The translations under genes were made by a program, and so were the position numbers. This document shows positions 37,036-48,300 of a stretch of DNA of 64,000 nt, piece after piece. Numbering within the stretch: position 1 is the first letter of the stretch; every line of letters begins with the position of its first letter. Source of the DNA: Calliopsis andreniformis (lineage: Eukaryota; Arthropoda; Insecta; Hymenoptera; Andrenidae). The notes under the pieces were generated by a model that was not told where the DNA came from, did no database searches, and was given only the letters and a program-made list of their open reading frames with translations. The DNA is taken from the NCBI RefSeq assembly GCF_051401765.1, contig NC_135071.1, positions 12,440,961-12,504,960 on the forward strand, written 5' to 3'.

Positions 37036-38286
37036 CAATGTGAGCTAGCGCAGAACAGCGAATTAATGTGAAATACTCCCAAGAAAATTTACGAGTACTA
37101 AAATTTACAGCTACTGTAAATGTACAAGACTCGCCCTTGTCACGCACGAATCACGCGTACGAGGAAAACCACGAGTAATCGGTGACATTCAGAGTGCCTA
37201 GCCGTCTCCGACTTTAATCGCTTCTTTATTGAAACAAAACTGTCCGAGACGACGTTTGCATTACCCGACGGCATAGCTGGGGGCGAACTAATAAAGTAGA
37301 GGAGCAAGTAATCTGCTTTTATCTAAGAAGTGGATGCATCCCTTCCTCCCCGATGGTTCCCTCCGCCTTTTCGCACCTCCATGTCCAGGGACTTAAGTTT
37401 AAAAACGGCCAGCTAAATAATGTATATCACGGCGGCAACAGCGGGCGGTAAAACAGTTATAAAAACACCGGCAACTACGTTAGGATCAATTATGTAAGAT
37501 GTACAGCTTCGTAAAGAGACAGTAGACCAGTCGTAAAGGGGGCGGAAGAAAGTAACGCTTCTAGGACGAAACGGAAGGGTAGGGAAGGGAGGAAGCCATC
37601 GCGGGAGTTATAAAGGTTGCAGTTAAAAGTTGCCTGAATTATCAAGGGACTGACTACTTCGAGGCGATGCCACGGTTGCCCGTTATTTTTCAGACGTTGC
37701 GTATTGGAATTTCTACGCGAAAGTTACCGTCATCTTCGTCACTGTGGCTAAATTGTCGGGGAAGCGATGGGCAAAATCCGACATCCCTCGCGAGCAGAGA
37801 ATTGTCGATGGGCCAATTCTTACGAGCAAATCCACACATGGTTTTAGTCGGGAGTTAAATGACACAGCCTGTAATCTTGAAACAGTAGTGTCTAAGAAGA
37901 TAGTGTTTCATTTTTATGAATCTGAATCTGAAGAATTCAATTATTCTTCATCGTAAATCTTAATATTGAAAATAATATTTATCATTTTCGAAAAATAGTT
38001 TTCCATTCTTCTTTGGGTATTTTAAGAAAAGATATTTGCAAAGCCCAAGACCTGTTTAAGAAATAAAAACAAAGTTTTTAAATTTTGCTAAGTAGCTCTT
38101 CACATTTAAAATTTTGTGGAGTTATTGGCGACTCTAAAGTATCGTTCTAGAGTCAAGAATCTGAATCGATATATTTGAATCGTATTTTGCAAAAAATCGC
38201 GAACTTCAGGTTGAACAAAAGTGACTATGCAGATGTATTATGATTCAATGTTAAATCAGAATATACAATAAAAAAGGAGAATTCGA
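37036..38286. other. Non-coding upstream region of the amine-oxidase gene
   Basis: Positions 37140-37860 are GC-richer, with short plus frames lacking motifs; 37900-38286 is AT-rich and leads into the amine-oxidase start. No TATA box or initiator could be fixed with confidence. Confidence 0.4.
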
Positions 38287-41200
38287 ATGGCCTCTGATTT
38301 TATCGATAGTGAATCTGTTATGAGAGACGAGAACGACTTCGATATCATAATCGTAGGAGCAGGCTTGACTGGTCTTACTTGTGCATATAACATTTTAAAA
38401 AGAAAACCTGGGTTAGACGTATTAATCATCGAGGCAAATGGTAATTGTTATTATAACATTACATTTCTGTTAAATATTATGCTAGGATACTTGTCTCTAT
38501 GTCAGTACCTCTGAATTAGAATCATTTATACAGAAAAAGGTATTTTATTGAAAGTGTGATCCTTTTCTTAATCCTATCTATTAATAAGTAAACTTAAATA
38601 AAAAAATAGTTCTTTCATTTATGTATAAAAGTTTTTTTTTTATAAATGATTCTGATTCGAAAGCCCAAAAATAGAAGTACCCCACTACTACTGTTTCATA
38701 AATAGATGAAATAGGAGGTCGTATTCGTCCGAAAGATTGTAGCGACACTTTTCATGCCAATTTCTTGCAAAAACACATAACTGAACTGGTGAAGACGCTG
38801 CACATAGGAATTGGTCATGCAGAAGATACTGAAGACAAGAAAAGGATACTGTACAGAAAAGGTGGACCCTTGCACAAAATGCCCAGATTTTATGGCGCAG
38901 AAGTTCATAATTTTCTTCAAACGGTATCGTAAATTTCTCATCCATCTATTCGATTAAAATCTTATTAACAATGCACGTGAAAATACGGGGAAAAATTCAA
39001 CTGCAAAAATTCACCATCCTCTACTTCCGTTTTTAATGTACCTATATTTTATTTCATGATTTTGCGAATATTTAAAATGCAAAGAGATAAACACCGTACG
39101 ATGAAAGGATTTTTTATATTTCAATACATTCAGGAGAACAATGTTGATTTCAATAATAGATAAACATCGAAAGTACAAAAGTTCGTGCTCTAAAATACAC
39201 GTAGATAAATTCATACAAATTAAATGGGAGATAAACTGACAATTTTAAAAGCTCTTTCTAAACCACTTTTTATTCAATTATTCACTGACGCTTTGACACA
39301 TTTGGCCTGCACTAGATCGAAGAAACTTCTCTGGATCCCAGATTTACCACGTACGTTGAGCATGAAGACGCGAAGCAATTAGCAGAAACTAGCGTGGGAC
39401 AATTATTACGTATGATCGTTCTATTTCCATATGCACGTTCCCTATGTCGAGCATTTCTTAGTAGCATGTGTGGTGAGCCCATGACTAATCTGCTTGAAGA
39501 ACCATTAATTGATAACTCACATAAGATCATTTTATCTGTATTTATTACAGCTAGTAGAAATCTCGACGATATTTCAGCCCTCTGGTTTATTGCTATGTTA
39601 AATGGCGCATCTGGCCTCTTAAATAGACTGAAGATTACCATAGGTGATAGGAATCGATATTTCATCCAAGTCTGTACAAAATTACCGCGTATTGTGTCTT
39701 AAGAATTTCAACACATTTGTGATACTAAATCGCTATGTATAATTATTTGCAGGGTGGCGTAAGTAAAGTTGCTCAGGAACTATTAAAGAGGATTTTAATG
39801 GAACGTGGAAAAATAAAATACGTGCAATCTGTTAATAAGATTATATTTAACGAAGATCGGGCATACGTGTTTTCAGAAAAAATCCGTCTTAGGTATTATC
39901 CTATGTTTGACTGATACAAAATTTCTCTGACTGTAAGACAGAATGATTTAAGCCACATGCTTCTGTTTTCGAGATATCGACTTGAAATACCTTTCCAAGG
40001 TTCAAGTGAAGCTGAGGTCCTCTCAACATTCCCTTGCCTTGAAATACACATTCATTGACATGTGCTACCATATCTGAATTTAAGTACATTAACTAATCTA
40101 ATGGAGGCTTAAGTCACAAGTATTTGTTTTCGAGATATCAGCATTTAAAGTTTCCAACTAGAACCCTTATTTTTGAGTGAAAACATTCCTTTAAAGTCCT
40201 TTCTTTTTTCTGAAAATATAAATGCTATATTCTAAATCTCAATTAAGACCTGTGCTAAAATTTTTTAATGGCATAGATCATTTCCCTCACAGCGACAGGT
40301 TTCACGTTATCATAATAAAATTGCAGTTACGAGTTCGTTTTCTCCACAGATGCGAATTCGTGGTTGTAGCAGTGCCTCCTCCTATGCACAATGACATAGT
40401 CATTCAAACACCGTCAGAGTACTCGTTAAACACAGAGATTAAGTACTCGCCAGGTGAAAACGTGTTTTTTAATATAATTTATAAAACGCCACCCTGGAGC
40501 AGCAATTACACAGGAGATATTTTCACCACATGGGATTGCAATAGCAATCTAAACATTGCTTACAATGCAACGCACAGTGGTAGCAGAAAGTTTGTGCTCG
40601 GTGGGTTCCTTGCTGAATCGAATACGACGCACACGCAGAAAAAAGGACTGTTTGATACTTTGGACGAATGCTTCAAAAGCACTGAAGCCATGAATTACAT
40701 GACATACAAGGAACGCAATGGGTCGAGCATTGAAGCGAGGGATAGCAGTCCTATGAGTGTCATGAAGCCAGCTTCTCTTAACAATCATGTCAACTATATG
40801 GGTGTTCCTATAGGAAGGTATGTAGATATTTAATGAAAGGCTCCCTCGTTATAATAAAAGCTTGGTTCTTAATAAAAAGCCTGTTTTGAAAGGATTTTCT
40901 TTGCTTCGAGCGAATACGCTGTCAATTGGCCAGGAACAATAGATGGTGCAATCGAAGCTGGTGAAGTGACTGCGTACTCGATTCTGTCGATAGTTAGACC
41001 ACAAGTGCTTACTTTCCACGAATTGAGCACTATTACGTACGTATGCTTAATTAATTATGGTAATATTTTTTATTTTTAAAGCAGTGTGATAAAAAACACA
41101 GTATTTTATAAAGTACAGTATGCTTTTTTCGTAAGAGCATTATTTTGTGTTGAAATAAAATAATTTTATGTTAAATACAAGACTTTTTGTTTTAATAAAC

Positions 41201-41364
41201 CTACTAAATAAAAAGTTTCATTAAATGATGTTAATATTAGGTCGACATCGCGGAAAAGGAAACTACGTGTGCCTTTCAAGATATGTGCCATTCAGTATTT
41301 AGGACTGGTGCTTCATATTGCTGTTTTTCTATCTTTCCTGAAGAATGCTTATGATGACGTATAA
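38287..41364 (+). CDS. Divergent flavin amine oxidase (monoamine-oxidase-like), 7 exons
   Basis: Exons 38287-38440, 38706-38923, 39316-39669, 39753-39892, 40350-40817, 40911-41036 and 41241-41364 join in phase into 527 residues, the length of human MAO-A. Residues 19-35 hold the dinucleotide-binding start (DIIIVGAGLTGL). EANDEIGGR at about 49-57 is the GGR motif, and GGVSKVAQELL around 193-203 matches the GGxGQI region. NWPGTIDGAIEAGE near the end corresponds to the HWSGYMEGAVEAGE flavin motif, and a basic patch (RKRKLR) plus a hydrophobic tail could anchor it as in MAO. It probably oxidises an amine or a related substrate with FAD. Oddities: the SGGCYT segment with the cysteine that binds FAD covalently is not found, and the aromatic-cage Tyr near the C-terminus is replaced by Thr. 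Donor 3 (GTCTGT) is weak. It could be a non-covalent or catalytically altered paralogue. Confidence 0.85.
39893..40349 (+). repeat. Amine-oxidase intron 4 with repeat T copy 2 and a short internal direct repeat
   Basis: Within this intron, TGTTTTCGAGATATC occurs twice, near 39961 and 40125, each preceded by a TTAAGCCACA/TTAAGTCACA block. After the second copy comes the family T core (AACCCTTATTTTTGAGTGAA), also found at 11383-11485. None of it is coding. Confidence 0.5.
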
Positions 41365-41438
41365 TTAATATTCTGTAAGAAAATAATGAATTATCTAACA
41401 TTAAATACTTTAAATATAGTACACATTATGATTCAGTA

Positions 41439-41758
41439 ATTGTACATAAAAAGGTACACCTCACCGATTTTAATAAAATTAAAATATGTTGTACAAAATC
41501 AACATTGTCGACAATTTTTTCTTATACATACAACTGTTACTCGGCCTCAGTTTTTGAGATATATACAAAAAATTGTTGCTACTATCACACTGAATTTTGT
41601 TTATACATATGCGTCTGTGGCAGCGTTGAGTCAACTATCGAGCATTGTCTTCGAAACCTTTCATATATATAGAAAAAAGTTCAAAATATCATTCTTTATA
41701 CTCTATAATATATCCAAAGATTATAAAAATCGGTAAGATGTACCCTTTTATGTGCAAT
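41439..41758. mobile_element. 320-bp MITE between the amine-oxidase and P genes
   Basis: The left end ATTGTACATAAAAAGGTACA and the reverse complement of the right end, ATTGCACATAAAAGGGTACA, form a terminal inverted repeat of about 33 bp extending to ACCGATTTT. The interior is AT-rich with an open frame of no recognisable sense. It occupies a third of the spacer between the two genes. The superfamily is uncertain. Confidence 0.75.
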
Positions 41759-42397
41759 CACTTATGATTTTTATAAATGAGTTTATCAGTCACTTAGTAT
41801 TATTTGGAACCACAAATTTTCGATAATTGGTTATTTTCTTAAGATCAGCTTATGCTTAAAAAAAATATTACTATTATTTCAAATCTTAGGCTCTAGGCAG
41901 AAATTATACCTCGTTCAATACTATATCCTTAATACTATGGTATATAGATATAATACAGAGCATGTTACAGGGTAAACACGTGTTGTACGTTGGATATGAC
42001 CCCTAGGAGGCTCAGGAAATCTGAAATCAGGATTTTAAACCCAGTTTCACGTCGTTATACCTACTGTTCACATGTTCAGAAATATATCGGATCAAGAACA
42101 CAATGATCGAAACTCTGTGAAATTTGTTCAAATTTTGTGGCACAGTTATATTATTTAATATCGATAGGCTTATGTTTCGCTTTTTTAACGTAAGTAATAC
42201 ACTATAGTACTCTTAAAATCGAGTATAAAGTTGGCTATTCGAGTATTTGAAAACCGTCTCACTATCATTCAAAAGTGACAATGCAAGGAATTCAAGTTAC
42301 CATTTTTCTCTGAAGTAAAAGTCGAATATTTGATTTACATTTTACTGTAATTTGAATAATGAAAATGAACTAACCAACAGAAATAATTGGCATCAAA

Positions 42398-45300
42398 ATG
42401 TCCCAAAACGACATAAGCGAGGATGAAATTGGATTACCGACGCCGATATTCCTTAGGAAAGGATCTCGGTGCAGCGCAAATGGTCGAGGAACACCAGGTA
42501 CAGATAAATGAGCCCTTCACGTGCCAAAATGATTGACTCCACTTTTTGAACTTTTTGAAGCCTTAATACCATAGCATTTGGTTCTTATGTCTAAAATAAA
42601 TACCTATAAATATTGTTGTTCTGTGGAGTTATTCAATTTGCAAATGAGTAGCTAAAATAAAGCTGACTCCTATCAGTTTTCTATTCGTGGAACACAGGTA
42701 GATAATATTGATAATGAGAAATGAGAAAAAGCAGTGTATTAAATTTCAATAGCTAGGGAGCTAATGAGTACCCTGTCATTAATTAATAAAAGAGGAATAC
42801 TGATAATAGCTTCTGTATGACTCAGGGAACGTTTACGATATCCCTTAATACCTCACCCCACAAAAAATAAAAATGTACCATAGTAATCATTTGCCACTAA
42901 TAATCCCAATAATAATTTCTTAAACCTTTAAAGACTGTATTTAATAGAGTTTGACTTTTGTGTCTGATCAGCTTTTAATACAGTGCAACGCACACAAGAT
43001 GACACAATCTGTTCTTCTAGCGTTTACTTGTGTAGTTACAGGAACTCCATCCTCTGTATCAAGCCCAGTGATATTCGGTCAGATTCCTGAAGAAGTACTC
43101 CGCGTTTGGAGTCAACTACCAGAAGCGATACGTTTAGATCCTAGCTTGGCAGTTTTTCAGAGGGAATATGATCGAATTTACGAATCCTCTGAAGGAAAGT
43201 TGGTATTTTTCAGCTCACATTTATTATAGTACGCAAGAGAAAAATAAGAGTTGGTTTTTTTGAGTCTCGTTAAAATACCTTTTCCTCGACTGACTTCGAT
43301 CTTGCAAAATTATTTGAAAAAAGAGCAAGATGAAATTAGCTTGAATTTTATAGGTGTTCGGAGAGGGTAAAGAAAGATTGCTTGGTAGTGAACATGTCTC
43401 TTGAGCCACAGTCCACTATTGTTCATAAGTACCAGGGAACTATCGATGAAGACATGCAGCACGATATCACGCATGAGTCTCCTGAAGCCAAGCAGAAACC
43501 GTGTTATCGTTACACGAAACTTGTTTTATTATTCTGTTGCTGGCTCTTGTTCACAGTAAGTTTACTTTTTTAGTAATAATGTTACTATTACTGCAGTCAG
43601 ATTCACGTTTCTTTGCACAAACAGTGCACATATATATGTAACGATAATATGATGCTTTATAATTATAGACAATATTGATACTGAAAAGTGAGAAGATCGA
43701 AACAATGCATCAAATCTCAATACCCAACGGTGAAATAAGGAGTATCCTTTTATTAATAACAATGAAGAATACTGATAACAAATTCTATTACTAATAATTT
43801 TTTCTATGTAAAATATATGTGATTGATAATCGTAGGAATATATTTCATTAATCATAGTTACTATAGGAAACTAAAATTAATGAAAATTAAGAGAATGTAA
43901 GGGGTGTTTAATTACGATGTGGAGATGACTAAGTTCGAATTGATCCTTAAACTTTCACAGATTATAAAATGCATGGTAACACTTTCAGTCAACATATCAG
44001 TGTAACAGTCGAAGGTTCGCTACTTCCAGCGATGAAATCAAACCAATACATGAATGTATCCGAGAGATACTTGATGTTATGGTTGGAACTACTTATCGAC
44101 GAGAGAAATGATACTGATTTGTCTGAATACTCTGTACAGAGTAAGGTAACACACATTCTTCTGCAATAAGTTCTGCTCTTTTCAATATCTTCTCGTTTCT
44201 TTACGCTGGTAACACTTTGCGCGTAGAACATAAGCGATGCATGGATATTACCAATACTTCCGGACAACCTGATGGACCTTTTCCCTGGCCAGAGACATCA
44301 GAAGACTTTCCAGTTGGAAAACATCAACCAGAAGTATATGCAGCTAATGCTCTTAGATTCCTTTTCGAGTCATTCTTTAACAAATTTTTAGCCCTTTTCT
44401 AGGTTTAACAAAACACTTTGAGCTCTTCAATTTCGCAGGGTACTGAAGCAGAATTTGATATCGATTAACTTCAAGACCAACTTAGAGTCAAGTTTCGCAA
44501 TTTCCATGACTTACGACTTGTCATCAATAGATAAACACCATGGTACTATATGTGCTGCAGTAGTTCTGCTTGGCTTATACATATTAATAATATTTGAGGT
44601 ACAGTACCTTTCACACTGTTTATCAACAATTTACTGAATCAATCTAGTTCATTTCAAATGATTCTTGTTTTTGTGGTAAAACCACCTACAATTACCCATG
44701 ATATGAAACTTTATATTTCCTATATGGTTTCAGGTAGTGCATCGAACGATTGCTGCTATGTTAGCATCGACCATGTCCATTGCAATACTGGCAGCTCTGA
44801 ATGAGGTACTGTAAATTGAAATAAATAAAAACAAATCGACTCGACATATTTCATGACAAAAAGGTTTCTTGGCGCAGAGGCCGACCATGGATGAATTGAT
44901 TTCATGGATAGACGTCGATACTTTAATGTTACTGTTCTCTATGATGATTCTTGTTGCTGTCGTCGCTGAAACAGGAATATTCGACTGGCTAGCAGTCTAC
45001 GCTTACAAAGTGAAGTTCATTGCAATAAACATTATCTTATTACGAATTGAAATAATATTCCCATATAGCACAGAGACGTCTTAAAAACGTCTTTAAATAT
45101 CCAGTAAAATCCTAATAATACCCAAAAAAACGTGTTTGAAACGTCTGAAGCTACAAATCAATATAAAACGTCTTAAAAAACATTCATAAGACGCTTCAAA
45201 GACATCCCCTGTAGTGTCTTTAAGACGTCTTATGGAAGTAAATTTCGCAAGTTTTTAAAACGTACAGTGTCGGATGTTTTGAAGACATCCAAGTTATGTC

Positions 45301-48300
45301 GTAAAATGTTCGAGCATAAAATTGACATAAAATAGACGTCTTCAAGACCTCGTGTGCTATCTGAGCACTTCATTATATTTTGTGGAATATTCCATTTAGT
45401 GCTACAGTAGATTCAACTATTACTTTCAGATAACCGGGGGAAAACTGTGGCCACTGATTGGTACACTGTGCTTCTTCACAACGTTTATCTCATCCTTCTT
45501 AGATAACGTTACGACAGTGCTTTTAGTAACGCCAGTGACTATTAGACTGTGTGAGGTAATGGAAATAAATCCTGTACCAATATTGACGTCGATGGTGATC
45601 TTCTCTAACATGGGAGGTGCTATGACGCCAATCGGCGATCCGCCGAATGTTATTATCGCGTCCAATCGCGATGTCATAAGCAATGCAAGTATTCCATCGA
45701 ATGCAACTTTGTGAAATTGAATTCTAAGGAGTCATAGATCTTAATCCAAACTGCATTTTCTATAGGGGGTAGATTTCAGTACGTTCTCGTTACACATGAG
45801 CATCGGCGTTATTCTGGTGCTAATAGTCGTTTACGCTCAACTGCGATTCATCTTTCGAGATATAACTGTTCTGAGGTTTGATGAACCCCAAGACGTGCAA
45901 GTATGTGTGTTTTTCAGCCATTAACTGTTAACAGTTCTCCCTGAATTAGTTTTTAGTTTGCAAAAGTAGATTTTAGCTGTTTTCAATTCAAATGTTTTGT
46001 TAAAGGAGGAGATCAATGTGACGGATTGAAAAAAATGAAACATTTTTTTTTTTCTCTTTTTAAGTTTGAGTTTAAAAATGGTCCTTTGAATCTTTTTCTA
46101 TGAAATTTTTAGAAGAAGTAGTTCAAGAAATGCACTCTAAGAAAGCATTAAAGATTTTTCAGAAAAAACTTTAAATTTGCCCGAAAAAATTCTTGGAAAT
46201 TGTCTTTATTTTTATTAGCCGTCACAGTGGTTTCCCCTCTTGAGGTAACGATAATACCTTTTTTTATATCTTTCGTAATAGTAGAAAAATATCCCTATTT
46301 GAGAATCGTGGTCGTTGGTATCAAATAGATAAAATTGCAGCTAATGGGTTGATTCTTTTTTTTCTAATAAATAGGGTAGAATAAAATCAGTTTTTTATTC
46401 GAAAGTTTATTTTGTTTTAAGGAATTGAGGCACGAGATTGCGATTTGGCAAAGGGCTGCAGCAAGTTTATCGAGTTACAGCAAAGACGAAAATTTAGTGA
46501 GAGAAACACTAATGAAAAAAGTTCAACGATTACTGTCGCGATTGAAGAAGAAATTGATGACAGGTAGCGTAGAGCTTGAGAGGTACAAAGCTACACTCGA
46601 GGAGCTTCAGGAGAAGGTAGATATTTGTAGACTTATATTCAGAACCGATCGAGTGATTTGAGTTATTTTAACCATACAGAGTGTTCGACAACAGGTGTCA
46701 GAAATTTTTAAGTGTGATCCCACGTGTCAAAATAGGTAAAAAATCAAGAATAACGAAATTGCATTTGGAGCTTTGTTTCAGAGTTATTTATTGTTGCAAA
46801 AATGCCTAAAATGCGCGTGAAATGTGTCTGACTTGGGAATTATTCTACTGCTGACATGCATTAGAAAGCTTTTGTTAGATCATCACCATTGATCGACAGC
46901 CACCGACTAAATTTCAAACATATAAATTACATGTTCAATACAGAAATAACTCATAATAGATAATTTGCAAGTAACATTATTATTTCTTAGATATAATTAC
47001 TAAATAGAATCAATCGTTTCTACGTTTGAAATTTGGTCGATGACTGTCGATCGATGGTGATGACTGAGCGTCACCACTCCCTTAGGTCAGACAGCAAAGT
47101 CAGTAGAGTAAGTCCCAAGTCAGACGCATTCCACGCTTATTTGATACATTTTCTGAATAATTAATAACTCGGGAACGTAGTTGGAAATACAATTTTGTTT
47201 ATTTTCATTTTTGTCTTATTTTAGTATAGAGAATTACTCAGCCCCTAAAATTTTTAACACATGTCGAAAATTTTACGTAGAATCTTTGGTAGACTACAAA
47301 TTTTTTTACACAACTTATAAGGGACATCACTTAAGTGTCATTTTTTAATTTTGATGAAACTTGGTATTTTCCATCCCAACTTTGTGGATGTCTTTAACCC
47401 CCTAAACATGAATATCAACAGTTAAAAAAAATGCGTGTCTAATATTTTTCGATGCTCTACTCGTATACTAAGTTTTATCAAAATCGGAAGACGACATTAA
47501 AGCAATGTTTAATGTTCCTTGTTAGCAGACACTAATTCCTCCACATTTCACTTCACAGTATCCCATTCGAGACAAATGGTTACTAGTAAAGTCTGGATTC
47601 TCGTTAATTTTCGTAATTATCCTGTTCTTCCTGCACAGTCTTCCGAATTTACATTTATCGTTGGGCTGGACCGCTTTAGTTGGTGTCCTTTTGTTACTAA
47701 TTTTAGCGGATGCCGAAGACCTTGATGGTCTCATGGCCCGAGTGGAATGGAGCACTCTACTATTTTTTGCTTCTTTATTTGTTCTTATGGAGGTATGGAC
47801 AATTTGTGAAAAGCAATCGTTTTAACAATATTTCTCAATAGGGTATTTGTCTATATTCTATGCTTATACATACAGGGTGATCAGTTTATCTGGTTAACAG
47901 CAGTTACTGTAATTGCTGTTAGCGTTGTAAAAGCTACTAGCACTCATTAGAGGGTTTCCAGATAAACTGATCACCCTGTACTTCTGTGTCTTCGGATTGA
48001 AATCATTTTAAAAAAAAGAAAATTTTTTATTAAAAATATAATATTTCTACTAAGTAAACTTGAATAAACAAAGTAACTACTCAGTTTATATATAAAAATA
48101 CTGTTTTTATAAATGATTTTAAAATATGGAATATGGACAAGTACCCTAGTTTCTGTTTCTAAGTTCTCATTTTGATTCACATTTAACAAACAAGTGACCA
48201 TTGTCCAAATTGACTTGCAGGCTCTTTCACGATTAGGTCTCATCGCGTGGATAGGATATCAAACAGAAAAAGTTATCCTGTCCGTGAACGAGGAGTCGCG

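Noticed and set aside
36150..37147. Tyr/His/Leu-rich minus-strand ORFs
   Set aside because: They are translations of the TACACTA/TATAGTG satellite tract and its 37-bp array.
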